From positions 62,001 through 126,000 of the forward strand of contig NZ_RHNN01000005.1 in NCBI RefSeq assembly GCF_003946245.1: a stretch of 64,000 nt of DNA, given 5' to 3'. The position numbers were made by a program, and so were the translations under genes. This stretch comes from Levilactobacillus cerevisiae. GTDB lineage: Bacteria > Bacillota > Bacilli > Lactobacillales > Lactobacillaceae. Shown in pieces: positions 1 through 7,937 of this stretch. Every line of letters starts with the position of its first letter. Within the stretch, counting starts at the first letter, position 1. The notes below the pieces were generated by a model. The model was not told the origin of the DNA, ran no database searches, and saw only the letters and a list, made by a program, of their open reading frames with translations.

Positions 1-46
1 CACCCACCACGACTGCACACTGGAAGAGCGAAGGGAGTAGGAGAGA

Positions 47-1087
47 ATGTACTTAATTGATACCAACCGCAACGGCCAAGTCGTGACCGATGCCATCGTC
101 AACCAATCCATCGACAACTACTTAGTCAACGATTTAAAATTACCCGGCCACGGCCTGATGATGTACGTCAACCAACCGGCCGTCATCGTCGGCATCAACC
201 AAACCGTGGGTGCTGAGGTGGATTTCCATTACCTTGAACAGAATCACGTGCAACTGGTGCGGCGAACGTCTGGTGGCGGGGCCGTTTACCATGACGAACG
301 CAACTTGATTTTTGAGCACATCATCAATGGCGATCCCCAAGATGGGTCGAAATTCGGCGACTACACGGTCTTTGCCGAACCCGTTTTGCGGGCACTGAAG
401 GCAATGGGCGTGGCCGACCTGGGCATCAGCAACAAGAGTGCCTTGACGGTCGCCGGCAAGAAATTTTCCGGAATGACCATGTTTAAAAATGGAGACGGCT
501 ATGCGGCTGGTGGGACCATCATGTACGACCTGAACGTCGATGCCGCGCACGCCTCACTGTTGCCTGCCAGCGACCGGCCGCACCGTGGCGTGGACTCCAA
601 CCGGGTCGCCATTACCAATCTCCGCCAATACCTGGCGCCCGAATACCGCGACCTGGATATCCAAGCGTTTAAGAACGCCTTGCTCTGCCACATTTTTGCG
701 GTCGACCAGTTAGACCAAATTGAAACGTATCACCTGAGTGACCAGGACTGGGCCATTATTGACCAACGGCTCGCGGAAAAGTACGATACCGATGCCTGGA
801 ACTATGGCGCCAACCCGGGCTTTCGCGGCTATCAAAAGCTAACGGTGGCGCAGGGTACCCTACACGTGAACTTTACTCAACACGCCGGTAAATTGCGGAA
901 CGCCATGCTGTTCGGCGCCATTGGGACGCCGGCGGAACTACATGCCATTTCAGAACAGCTCACGGGGATTGCAGCGACCGCGGACGCTATTCAAGCCGTG
1001 TTAACGCAACCGACCGTGACGGCAGTGTTGGGAACGGATGCCGTCGCACCGCTCATCCAACTGCTCAGTGAGGGGGCTGCCAAATGA
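47..1087 (+). CDS. lplA: Lipoate-protein ligase A
   Basis: Ligates free lipoate (via lipoyl-AMP) to the lipoyl lysines of 2-oxoacid dehydrogenase E2 or GcvH in the cytoplasm. The 346-residue protein has the LplA/LipB-type catalytic domain in its N-terminal ~250 residues: the ligase signature RRTSGGGAVYHD near residue 74 and the lysine-containing stretch SALTVAGKKFSG near residue 133. A C-terminal accessory domain (~residues 255-346) follows, as in full-length LplA enzymes. The ATG is preceded by a good GGAG-type ribosome site. It overlaps the next small gene by 4 bases (ATGA), so the two are translationally coupled. Family assignment is firm; the E2 partner is not in the window. Confidence 0.93.
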   Translation: MYLIDTNRNGQVVTDAIVNQSIDNYLVNDLKLPGHGLMMYVNQPAVIVGINQTVGAEVDFHYLEQNHVQLVRRTSGGGAVYHDERNLIFEHIINGDPQDGSKFGDYTVFAEPVLRALKAMGVADLGISNKSALTVAGKKFSGMTMFKNGDGYAAGGTIMYDLNVDAAHASLLPASDRPHRGVDSNRVAITNLRQYLAPEYRDLDIQAFKNALLCHIFAVDQLDQIETYHLSDQDWAIIDQRLAEKYDTDAWNYGANPGFRGYQKLTVAQGTLHVNFTQHAGKLRNAMLFGAIGTPAELHAISEQLTGIAATADAIQAVLTQPTVTAVLGTDAVAPLIQLLSEGAAK

Positions 1088-1392
1088 AAGCCAAGTACGA
1101 CGTGAACCAGTACGTCGGGGTGCCGGTGCAAGCGAACGCGTCCGGGACTTACGAAATCAAACGGGAGCCGGATGGTGATTTCAAACTCCATTCCTGGCGC
1201 ACGGGTCGTCACAGCAAGGGCAAGTACAAGGGGGTTGGCCAGATTTTTCTGACCGAAAATCACCTCAAGGTCGCTGTCGTGGCGGCATATCCGGTGAACT
1301 ACAAGGAACGCCACGACTATACGCCCATGCAACGGTTGACCAGTGAATTTGTGAGTGATGAATTGGTACAACTGGCGAATGAAAAGCTGTAA
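1084..1392 (+). CDS. Small conserved hypothetical protein coupled to lplA
   Basis: A 102-residue, basic, soluble protein whose ATG overlaps the lplA stop codon (ATGA), so it is very probably co-translated with lplA. I see no signal peptide, membrane segment or motif I recognise. It is rich in Lys, Tyr and Val and looks like a small beta-rich domain (alternating strands in residues 20-70). An intrinsic terminator follows directly, closing the two-gene unit. Function unknown; the coupling is the only hint of a link to lipoate metabolism. Confidence 0.75.
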   Translation: MKAKYDVNQYVGVPVQANASGTYEIKREPDGDFKLHSWRTGRHSKGKYKGVGQIFLTENHLKVAVVAAYPVNYKERHDYTPMQRLTSEFVSDELVQLANEKL

Positions 1393-1398
1393 GCAAAG

Positions 1399-1440
1399 TA
1401 AAAGACCTGAACCGGTGGCTGCCGATTCAGATCTTTTTTA
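1399..1440. terminator. Intrinsic terminator between lplA operon and oppA-like gene
   Basis: An inverted repeat (AAAGACCTGAA ... TTCAGATCTTTTTT) followed by a T-run on the + strand and preceded by an A-run. It can terminate both the lplA operon and the converging oppA-like gene. Confidence 0.7.
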
Positions 1441-1449
1441 GTTCAGCAC

Positions 1450-3102
1450 CTATTTCACAAAATAAGCGCCCTTAAAATTCGATTGCGTGCCCACGGTGTT
1501 GTACTGCACCCCGTTGAGCTTGGGATTGACCAAATACGTACTGGCGGGTTGGAAGAGTGGGGTAATGCCTTGATCTTTCATCAAGACGCCCTCGGCCTGC
1601 AACAGGGTATTCCAGCGCGTACTGTTAAATGACGGCGCATTGCTGGCCTGTTCCACCAGTCGATCGTAGGTGGGACTGGACCATTTGCCGGTATTGCTCA
1701 TGCTGGAACTGGTGAAGAGGGCCAGCATGGAAAGCGGATCGGCGTACTGCGCGTGTTGCGTTGTCAGCGATAGATCGGCGTTGACCGGACCCGGAATCTC
1801 ATCGACGGACCATTGCCGGGGTTTCAAGCGAATAGTCAGGCCGGGGAGGGTTGCGGTCAGCTGTTGCTTCAGCGTATGCGCAATTTTATAACTGTAGGGT
1901 GCGTCCAAGTAGCTCAACGATAGCGTGATGTGCTTTAGCTTGGCCTGCTTTAACGCCCGGTGCCACAGCCTTTTTGCCAACTTGGTGTTGTAGGTCAGCG
2001 TCTGTTGTTGGGGTTGTGACGCCGCAAAGTCTGCGGTGCCCTTCTGCCCGCGGCTGAGACCAGCTGGCACGATTCCCTGCGCCGGCAGGGAGGTGTTGCC
2101 ATAGGATGTTTGGCCGAGCTTTTTCCGATTGATTGCGTGGGAAATCGCCAAGCGTGTGTCACGTTGCGCCAACAACCGATTAATCTGCTTGTTCGTGCCC
2201 GTTTGCCGGTAGTTCAGCAGGACCATTTTGGAGTACGGCCGCGCGGTGTAGGCGGCTTGCTTTTCAAAATATTTGATATTGCCCTTGCCTAACAGCCGGA
2301 CCTCATCCAGCGTGCCCTTGCGATAGTCGCGCCACATCTGGGCGTCACTATGGTAAACGTCGACGTTGATCCGCTGCAGGTACACGTGCTTGCGATCCCA
2401 GTAGTGGGGGTTCGGAATCATGTGCCAGTGGTGCTTGGTGTTGCCCTTGGCCGCAACCATGAAGGGCCCCGCGTAGACCTGGTACTGCGGTTTCGTTGCG
2501 TAAAGCTTACCAAATTTAGCCGCAATCCGTTCGTTCTGCGGGCCAAAGAGGGGGAACGTCAGTCGCTGCGGCAGTTCCGCCATTGGGTGATCAAGGTGGA
2601 CCACGAGTTTAAATTTGCTGGGCGCACTGACCCCCAAACTGGTGGCGGGTAACTTGCCTTTTAAAATTTGACGAGCGTTTTTAATGCCAATAAACAGGTC
2701 GGCGTTCGGTGCCTTGGCCTGGGGCGAGAGCGCACGTTGCCAAGCAAAAACGAAATTCTGTGCCGTAATCACGTCGCCGTTACTCCAGTAGGAATCCTTC
2801 CAAAGGGTAAAGGTATAGGTGGTTTTGGCGGCGTTGACTTTCACTTTTTTAGCCAGCGCCAACTCGGTTTGCCCGGTGCCGGTAGTTGAGTAGAGACCTT
2901 CAATGGTATTGTTCAGTCGTCCAAATTGGGGCAGTTTGTCGGTATCCAGGGTCGTCAAAGGTTGCCCGGTGGCCAGCGTCAGCACCTGTTTCTTGGTCAT
3001 GACGCCCTGGCTGTCGCTGGGCGATTCGGTCTCCTGGGACATGCTGCAACCGGCCAAGCCGACGCAGAGAATTAATAGAGGAATAAGTCGCCAATGTTTC
3101 AA
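1450..3102 (-). CDS. Peptide ABC transporter substrate-binding lipoprotein (OppA family)
   Basis: Extracytoplasmic solute-binding protein of the SBP_bac_5 (OppA/DppA) family, expected to capture oligopeptides for an Opp-type ABC importer. From the TTG at 3102 it is 550 residues. I prefer that TTG to the in-frame GTG at 3111 because the GGAG site lies 8 nt before it and would overlap the GTG. The N-terminus is a type II signal peptide with a clear lipobox (VGLAGC, Cys at ~17). Family features include the WKDSYWSNGDVITAQNFVFAW-type 'W-S-dG-pitA-dfvfsw' block (~residue 100). It stands alone, with no permease or ATPase genes beside it, so it is an orphan binding protein that may serve a distant Opp system or act in peptide signalling. 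Confidence 0.9.
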   Translation of the reverse strand: MKHWRLIPLLILCVGLAGCSMSQETESPSDSQGVMTKKQVLTLATGQPLTTLDTDKLPQFGRLNNTIEGLYSTTGTGQTELALAKKVKVNAAKTTYTFTLWKDSYWSNGDVITAQNFVFAWQRALSPQAKAPNADLFIGIKNARQILKGKLPATSLGVSAPSKFKLVVHLDHPMAELPQRLTFPLFGPQNERIAAKFGKLYATKPQYQVYAGPFMVAAKGNTKHHWHMIPNPHYWDRKHVYLQRINVDVYHSDAQMWRDYRKGTLDEVRLLGKGNIKYFEKQAAYTARPYSKMVLLNYRQTGTNKQINRLLAQRDTRLAISHAINRKKLGQTSYGNTSLPAQGIVPAGLSRGQKGTADFAASQPQQQTLTYNTKLAKRLWHRALKQAKLKHITLSLSYLDAPYSYKIAHTLKQQLTATLPGLTIRLKPRQWSVDEIPGPVNADLSLTTQHAQYADPLSMLALFTSSSMSNTGKWSSPTYDRLVEQASNAPSFNSTRWNTLLQAEGVLMKDQGITPLFQPASTYLVNPKLNGVQYNTVGTQSNFKGAYFVK

Positions 3103-3481
3103 GTTAACCACTCCGTTATGTAATGTCGTTAATCTGTAAAAATACTGGGGGGATGGCTAAGTGGTGGTTTCACACCTAACCAAGCGCTGCGCAGAGAATA
3201 GGATAGTTAGTAAACAAACACAGCTATCTCCCTGATGATAGGGGAGTGGCGGGGCTCCGTCAAGCGCTACGTGGTGATGTGGCCAAATAAGTTGGTGGTT
3301 TAGGGATGGGTTCAGCGAATTGCCAGAAATTAAGGGCAAGGCGCACCGGGGTCTAGTGGTTAAATGCATTGGCAAATATTGACAAGGCACCCCAACAAGA
3401 CGGGCAAAAGCAGGCGTGGTAGAATAGAAAAAACGTCAAAACTAGTATGACAAAAGTGAAGACAAGAAAAAACGAAAAGGA

Positions 3482-3699
3482 GAATTCGGGGACAGGGCTT
3501 TGGAACCGGAGACTGACGAATACGCACCACTGTGTCGGTGGTGTTAGCTGGGAACCAGCTTACAGCACGGGCCGACCTTGAAGACTCGCGAACTAGGCGA
3601 GGCTCCAAGGCGAACCCGAAGACCGCCCTTTGGCTTCGGGTGGGCCCCACAGTAGAGCGTGTTCGTCAGCCGCAGGTGGAAAAGCACTGCCCCGAATTC
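3482..3699 (-). repeat. Structured intergenic repeat, R orientation (copy 1)
   Basis: Long closing stem GAATTCGGGG...CCCCGAATTC plus an inner pair GACGAATACGC/GCGTGTTCGTC. Inside are three hairpins: TTAGCTGG/CCAGCTTA, CCTTG...CCAAGG, and ACCCGAAG/CTTCGGGT with the family loop ACCGCCCTTTGG. It ends 3-4 nt before the mutY Shine-Dalgarno site. No other feature is seen between 3112 and 3481. Confidence 0.8.
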
Positions 3700-3714
3700 T
3701 TAAGGAGGTAGGGC

Positions 3715-4854
3715 ATGGAAGAATGGTCCGCAGCCACCATCCGCGATTTTCGCCGGACGTTGTTGGCTTGGTATGATCAAGAAGGACGGGATTTACCCTG
3801 GCGCAGGGACCACGACCCCTATCACGTCTGGGTCAGTGAAATTATGCTCCAACAGACACAGGTCAACACAGTAATTCCGTATTACGAAAATTTTATGCAG
3901 GTCTTTCCGACGGTGACGGCCTTAGCAAACGCTGAGCAGGCAACGTTGTTGAAGGCCTGGCAGGGACTCGGCTACTATTCGCGGGCGCGGAACCTGCAGC
4001 GAGCGGCACAACAGTTGGTGACGGATTATCAAGGCAAGTGGCCGCAGACGGCAGCTGAACTCACTGACTTAGTGGGCATTGGCCCCTATACGGCGGGGGC
4101 CATCGCTAGTATTGCTTTTGGTGAGGCGGTACCGGCAGTCGACGGCAATGCATTCCGCGTTTTCTCGCGGTTGCTGCTGATTGAAGACGACATTGCAAAG
4201 CCCCAGACGCGGCAGATATTTGAAAAAATCATTCAGCCCATCGTGGATCCGCAGCGGCCGGGAGCATTTAACCAGGCAATCATGGACCTGGGCTCCAGCT
4301 ACATGTCGGCCAAGAATTCCGACCCGGCCCACTCGCCGGTTAAGGCGTTCGATGCGTCGTTTCGGGCGAATAAAGTGGATGATTTTCCCGTGAAGACTAA
4401 GGCGCCGCGGCCAAAATTGATGCCGTACTACGGGCTGATCGTGCATTCGTCAGCGGGCTATTTGATGGTTCAACGGGATGCTAACCAGATGTTGACGGGC
4501 TATTGGACGTTTCCACTGCTGATTCAAGCGGACCTCAGGGAAAAGGAAGCGGCCACCGAACCGTCACTGGCCACGGATATAGTGGCTATCGAGCAGCAAT
4601 TTGCCACGGATTATCAACTGCCAATTCACCTGCAAGAAGTGAGCGGCCAACCCGTCAGCCACACCTACACCCATCAACGGTGGCAGGTGAAATTGTTGCT
4701 GGCCGAGCTGGAGACCGTGCTGTCGCTAGAATTTTATCCCGGTAAATGGGTGCCGGCAGCTGAAATCACCGCTTTGCCGTTGCCCAAGGTGCAGGAAAAA
4801 ATCATGACCAGATTTCAAAATCAGGGTCATCCGCGGGTATTTCCCAAGAATTAG
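3715..4854 (+). CDS. mutY: A/G-specific adenine glycosylase MutY lacking the [4Fe-4S] ligands
   Basis: Removes adenine mispaired with 8-oxoguanine in base-excision repair. The 379-residue protein has the HhH-GPD glycosylase domain (residues ~10-225) and a C-terminal NUDIX-like MutT-type recognition domain (~232-370). Catalytic Glu42 (VSEIMLQQTQ), the helix-hairpin-helix LVGIGPYTAGA (119-129) and Asp143 of VDGN are all present. The four cysteines that bind the iron-sulfur cluster in classical MutY are replaced at the equivalent positions by Met197, Pro204, Ser207 and Asp213, while spacing and flanking residues (DLG..., PVKAF) are kept. Cluster-free MutY homologues are known in some anaerobes and LAB, so the enzyme is probably active. 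Strong AAGGAGG site 7 nt upstream, immediately after a structured repeat. Confidence 0.95.
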   Translation: MEEWSAATIRDFRRTLLAWYDQEGRDLPWRRDHDPYHVWVSEIMLQQTQVNTVIPYYENFMQVFPTVTALANAEQATLLKAWQGLGYYSRARNLQRAAQQLVTDYQGKWPQTAAELTDLVGIGPYTAGAIASIAFGEAVPAVDGNAFRVFSRLLLIEDDIAKPQTRQIFEKIIQPIVDPQRPGAFNQAIMDLGSSYMSAKNSDPAHSPVKAFDASFRANKVDDFPVKTKAPRPKLMPYYGLIVHSSAGYLMVQRDANQMLTGYWTFPLLIQADLREKEAATEPSLATDIVAIEQQFATDYQLPIHLQEVSGQPVSHTYTHQRWQVKLLLAELETVLSLEFYPGKWVPAAEITALPLPKVQEKIMTRFQNQGHPRVFPKN

Positions 4855-4934
4855 TTTCGGTTTGCCGTCAATTGCAGTATCATCAGAGTAACTAATCTTG
4901 ACGAGGACAATTAGCGAAGAAGGAGTGAGTGGTC

Positions 4935-5255
4935 TTGCAAACGATTTTTGACGTGTTGAAGCATATTTCGGTGAATCACCAGGAAGTGGAGAGCAACCAG
5001 GTTGTGGTCACTGACAAAGTTGGCAAGCCGAACGGGTTACTGACGGATTTGTTACATGACTTGATCAATAATGCGTTGTTGTTTGTCACGCTGGCAGATA
5101 TGGATACAGCGGACGAACTGATCGAGAAGCTGCGGACCCATACGCCGTTGCCGGTGGATGTCTTGAGCGAGTACGGCAAGATTTTGTCGGAAAACTGTTA
5201 TGGCTTAAATTTTGCGCCCCAAAAGGGTCAGATTGAGATCATCGTTCACCGTTAG
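4935..5255 (+). CDS. Small hypothetical protein
   Basis: A 106-residue acidic protein of unknown function. I choose TTG at 4935 because the AAGAAGGAG site (ending 4925) lies 9 nt upstream, whereas the in-frame GTG at 4929 would be too close. It looks mostly helical, with no membrane segment. It is followed after 12 nt by an alpha/beta hydrolase gene and is probably in the same transcript. Confidence 0.65.
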   Translation: MQTIFDVLKHISVNHQEVESNQVVVTDKVGKPNGLLTDLLHDLINNALLFVTLADMDTADELIEKLRTHTPLPVDVLSEYGKILSENCYGLNFAPQKGQIEIIVHR

Positions 5256-5267
5256 GAGTGGTTGCCG

Positions 5268-5882
5268 ATGGCTGAAATGCCTTTGATTGAAACGATGCCT
5301 GGCGCCAACACGGCGGCGCCCTTGCTCCTCTTACAGGGGACTGGTGGCACGAACCTGGAGATGCTGAACTTTGGGCGCCGATTGTCCCCGCAGAGCCCGC
5401 TGATTACCATTGGCGGGCGGCAGGGCGTGGGCGCGCAACGCCAGTACTATTCGCAAACGGCGGCGGGACCGGTCAGCCCGGCACAAATCGCTGAAGAAGC
5501 GGGTTGGCTGGGAGCGCAGGTGCAACAGGTCTGTCAGGAGCACCGCTGGGACGTGCAACGGCTGGTGGTGGTCGGTTACTCAAATGGCGCGGCCATGGCG
5601 GCGTATGGCGTCCAGACGGGGCAAATTCCGGGGCAAGCGGCGCTCCTCTTCCACCCATTGTTATTACCAGTGGCAAATCCTGTGGAACGACCGGGCTATC
5701 AAGTTTGGCTGTCAGCGGGGCAACATGATCCGCTGGTGACGGTAGCGACCGTAAAAAAAGTTTTAGCAAATTTTGATGCGATTGGGACGCAAACGACGTT
5801 AGAAATAACGGCCGGAACTCACCAGCTGACGCCGCAAGAGGTGCTTGCGGCCCAAACCTGGTTAACAGTGAACGCTTTATAG
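5268..5882 (+). CDS. Alpha/beta hydrolase (carboxylesterase/phospholipase-like)
   Basis: A 204-residue serine hydrolase of the small esterase (Abhydrolase_2-like) type. The oxyanion-loop region LLLLQGTGGTN lies at ~22-32, the nucleophile elbow GYSNGA at ~104-109 (Ser106), a candidate acid in SAGQHDPLV (~149-157) and a candidate catalytic His in AGTHQLT (~183-189). ATG at 5268 is preferred over TTG 5262, since TAGGAG is 9 nt upstream of the ATG. It directly follows the 106-residue hypothetical gene. Substrate unknown; relatives act on short acyl or aryl esters. Confidence 0.82.
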   Translation: MAEMPLIETMPGANTAAPLLLLQGTGGTNLEMLNFGRRLSPQSPLITIGGRQGVGAQRQYYSQTAAGPVSPAQIAEEAGWLGAQVQQVCQEHRWDVQRLVVVGYSNGAAMAAYGVQTGQIPGQAALLFHPLLLPVANPVERPGYQVWLSAGQHDPLVTVATVKKVLANFDAIGTQTTLEITAGTHQLTPQEVLAAQTWLTVNAL

Positions 5883-5920
5883 GGGTCGCTAAAAAGATTC
5901 GCGATTTCGGCACTTTGCAT

Positions 5921-5949
5921 TTGCTATTCTCCGGAATTCCTGGTATCCT
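5921..5949 (+). promoter_or_regulatory. Candidate promoter of csp gene
   Basis: TTGCTA and TATCCT separated by 17 nt, with an alternative -10 (GATAAT) a few bases further on. This leaves a 5' leader of ~110 nt before the cold-shock ORF, typical of csp mRNAs, whose leaders govern temperature-dependent translation. Confidence 0.45.
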
Positions 5950-6069
5950 ATGGATAATGTATTTATGGTTCGGAAGTAAAGGCTCGACGTTCTTATAGGA
6001 ATGGCTCCTTTTTACCCCAGCTTTCAAATGCAAATATTATTGCGCTATGCGCATGGAGGTTTCATTCTT

Positions 6070-6273
6070 ATGGAACAAGGTACTGTTAAATGGTTCAACG
6101 CTGATAAAGGTTACGGCTTCATCACTTTGGAAAACGGCTCAGACGTTTTCGTTCACTTCTCCGCTATCAACAGCGAAGGCTTCAAGACTCTTGAAGAAGG
6201 CCAACACGTATCCCTTGATGTAGAACAAGGCGACCGTGGCCCACAAGCTGCTAACGTTACGGTAGTTGACTAA
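6070..6273 (+). CDS. Cold-shock protein, CspA family
   Basis: A 67-residue single cold-shock domain that binds single-stranded RNA/DNA and acts as an RNA chaperone. RNP1 (KGYGFITL, ~15-22) and RNP2 (VFVHFSAI, ~28-35) are intact. The ATG at 6070 follows GGAGG by 10 nt; an in-frame extension from 6001 is not needed and does not match the family. A long upstream leader and a strong terminator downstream make it monocistronic. Confidence 0.95.
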   Translation: MEQGTVKWFNADKGYGFITLENGSDVFVHFSAINSEGFKTLEEGQHVSLDVEQGDRGPQAANVTVVD

Positions 6274-6298
6274 TTTACATTAGCCTAAATCGTGCTTA

Positions 6299-6334
6299 GT
6301 AAAAAACCACTGACTTCGGTTAGTGGTTTTTTTG
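6299..6334 (+). terminator. Terminator of csp gene
   Basis: Near-perfect hairpin AAAAAACCACT...AGTGGTTTTTTT about 25 nt after the csp stop codon. Confidence 0.85.
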
Positions 6335-6442
6335 CGCGCAAATTTAAACCTTAAGGTAGACTTATCACCTGACAAACGAAATACTTGTAAAGTTGGTCAA
6401 GTGAGTTTACCATGAGGATAAATATATTAGGCGGTGATTTGT

Positions 6443-6685
6443 GTGAGTGAAGAAAAAGTTTTCAATCAAGCAGAATTGGCTAAGTTTGACGGTCAAAATG
6501 GTCAACCAGCCTACGTGGCGGTTGCCGGTGTCGTGTACGATGTGTCTGGCGTTGAAGCCTGGGCCGGTGGCAAGCACCACGGCAACCTGGCCGGCCAAGA
6601 ACTGACCAGTGTGATCGATGGTAAGTCACCTCATGGCCGGAAAGTTTTGAAGAACTTACCCGTTGTTGGGAAGTTTGCAGATTAA
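6443..6685 (+). CDS. Cytochrome b5-like haem/steroid-binding domain protein
   Basis: An 80-residue single-domain protein of the cytochrome b5-like (Cyt-b5) fold. The hallmark elements are present: YVAVAGVVYDVSG (~23-35), WAGGKHHGNLAG (~39-50) with a candidate axial His, and the second-ligand region SPHG (~62-65) followed by VLKNLPVVGKF. I use the GTG at 6443 because the SD-like AGGCGG is better spaced than for the GTG at 6434. Family members in Firmicutes are small soluble proteins with uncertain partners. The role in a fermentative bacterium is not obvious; it may bind haem opportunistically. Confidence 0.8.
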   Translation: MSEEKVFNQAELAKFDGQNGQPAYVAVAGVVYDVSGVEAWAGGKHHGNLAGQELTSVIDGKSPHGRKVLKNLPVVGKFAD

Positions 6686-6695
6686 GTGATCGTAT

Positions 6696-6735
6696 GCAAA
6701 AAGGCAACCGGAAAAATTTTCCGATTGCCTTTTTA
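6696..6735 (+). terminator. Terminator of cytochrome b5-like gene
   Basis: AAAAAGGCAA(c)CGGAAAA...TTTTCCGATTGCCTTTTT hairpin with T-run just after the stop codon. It also faces the oppositely oriented tRNA gene. Confidence 0.8.
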
Positions 6736-6755
6736 TCATCCAAATAAATTTCCGA

Positions 6756-6829
6756 TGTCGCAAGAGAGATTCGAACCCTCGACCTACGGTTTAGAAGACC
6801 GTTGCTCTATCCAGCTGAGCTATTGCGAC
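6756..6829 (-). tRNA. tRNA-Arg (anticodon TCT)
   Basis: A cloverleaf reads on the - strand: acceptor GTCGCAA/TTGCGAC, D-arm GCTC...GAGC, anticodon arm ACGGT-CTTCTAA-ACCGT giving anticodon TCT, and T-arm GAGGGTTCGAATCTCTC. The discriminator base is A and no CCA is encoded. It stands alone. Confidence 0.95.
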
Positions 6830-6957
6830 AAAATCCCAATAACTTCTTAATTATAGAGAAGCAACTCGGCCGTGTCAATCACTGTTCTGCGCGGTGAGTT
6901 GACAGAACCCCACCGTTCCAGTAAAGTTAGGCTAAATCACAGAAGGAGGGTTTTCCC

Positions 6958-7290
6958 TTGGGTGTCATTCATATCGCTGCCGAGGTCGTTGTTTTTTTTG
7001 CTGCTATTTTATTGATTTATTATTTCTTTCAGATTACGCAAGCCCTCGGCGACCGCAAGAAAAATATTCGCTACGTAATTATCTCTGCCGTCGTTCTTTT
7101 CATTGCCTATCCTGTTTCCAACCTATCCGGGAAAAAGACGGTCAATCCGTCGACCCAAATTTCTGATCAAGTGCGGAAGGTTCAGAAGAAACATCAGGAA
7201 AAGAAAGAGTCAGCAAAGAAGGAATCTGCTAAGAAAGCATCTGAGAAAAAAGCGTCTAGCACCTCAACCAGTAAGTCAGAAAGTAAGTAA
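6958..7290 (+). CDS. Small membrane protein with Lys/Ser-rich tail
   Basis: A 110-residue protein starting at TTG, 8 nt after AAGGAGGG. Two hydrophobic segments (residues ~5-26 and ~39-57) are followed by an extremely charged tail (residues ~70-110) of KKES/AKKAS-type repeats ending in Ser/Thr. Orthologous function is unknown. The tail could associate with nucleic acid or with the negatively charged wall or membrane, depending on topology. No operon partner. Confidence 0.75.
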   Translation: MGVIHIAAEVVVFFAAILLIYYFFQITQALGDRKKNIRYVIISAVVLFIAYPVSNLSGKKTVNPSTQISDQVRKVQKKHQEKKESAKKESAKKASEKKASSTSTSKSESK

Positions 7291-7334
7291 TCTACTAAAA
7301 TTATCAAGAATTTCTAATTTCTAGCGTGGATGGC

Positions 7335-7382
7335 TTGCAATATTCCTGTAACATTAGGATAATATATTTGTAACCTAATGTT
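7335..7382 (+). promoter_or_regulatory. Promoter overlapped by a 9-bp inverted repeat
   Basis: TTGCAA (7335-7340) and GATAAT (7358-7363) at 17-nt spacing form a good promoter for the 49-residue gene. A perfect inverted repeat AACATTAGG (7350-7358) / CCTAATGTT (7374-7382), with an embedded TGTAAC direct repeat, overlaps the -10 and start region. It could be an operator or a 5'-end RNA hairpin. Confidence 0.5.
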
Positions 7383-7398
7383 GACGGGGGGAATTGCT

Positions 7399-7548
7399 AT
7401 GCATGCAGTAGCCATAATTATCATGATTATTTTAATCGCCGGAGTGAGCCAGCTCTACCTGAATAACCGGAGTGCGTTTCGGAAGAAGAGCAAGCATCTG
7501 GCAACTCACGACAAGTTCCATGACGATTCAAATCGTCGACTAAGTTAA
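7399..7548 (+). CDS. 49-residue single-span membrane peptide
   Basis: ATG at 7399 follows a G-rich ribosome site. The product has one N-terminal hydrophobic helix (about residues 3-20: VAIIIMIILIAGVS) and a basic, hydrophilic C-terminus rich in Lys, Arg and His. A good promoter lies upstream and a terminator follows, so I regard it as a real short gene. No family recognised. Confidence 0.6.
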   Translation: MHAVAIIIMIILIAGVSQLYLNNRSAFRKKSKHLATHDKFHDDSNRRLS

Positions 7549-7555
7549 TCTGTGG

Positions 7556-7588
7556 TAACGCCTAGTACTGCGGCTGGGCGTTTTTCTT
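7556..7588 (+). terminator. Terminator of the 49-residue gene
   Basis: AACGCC(t)AG...CTGGGCGTTTTTCTTTT hairpin and T-run beginning 7 nt after the stop codon. Confidence 0.75.
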
Positions 7589-7644
7589 TTGGATTGAACA
7601 CAAAAGTAGCGGTAACGTTGTCTAAATCAGCCGGCTTACCGTTC

Positions 7645-7794
7645 GCCAAATTTAGGCTGGAACGCTGTGGGCAGGACGCCGGCAGCCTGAGAAGCGGTCT
7701 GCCAGCTCGCTTTGAACCGCACGAACCGCGTTTCAAAGTCGCCATTTTCCAAGTAGCCCACATGGAAAATCCCACGGCTGAGCCTAAATTTGGC
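7645..7794 (+). repeat. Structured intergenic repeat, F orientation (copy 2)
   Basis: Perfect 14-bp closing stem GCCAAATTTAGGCT/AGCCTAAATTTGGC and inner helix CTGTGGG/CCCACGG. Three hairpins follow: GGCAG...CTGCC with the family loop, TTTGAA.../...TTTCAAA, and ATTTTCCA/TGGAAAAT. Flanking sequence (~7605-7860) is also shared with the copies at 20.6 and 24.4 kb. Confidence 0.85.
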
Positions 7795-7937
7795 TCACTC
7801 ACGCCTACATAGACGCGGCCAATTAATGTAGATGAACGTTGCCAGTATTGTGACAATCAAAGCGGTGGGAGAATTAGAGTTCATACTTGGCTGACACGCC
7901 GAATTTTTTGTCTTCTATGCGGAAACGTGTGTCTTTT

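Noticed and set aside
5473-6033. Long open frame on the - strand over the esterase gene
   Set aside because: It is antisense to a well-supported hydrolase gene, has no ribosome site, and its protein is Pro/Arg-rich and unlike any family.
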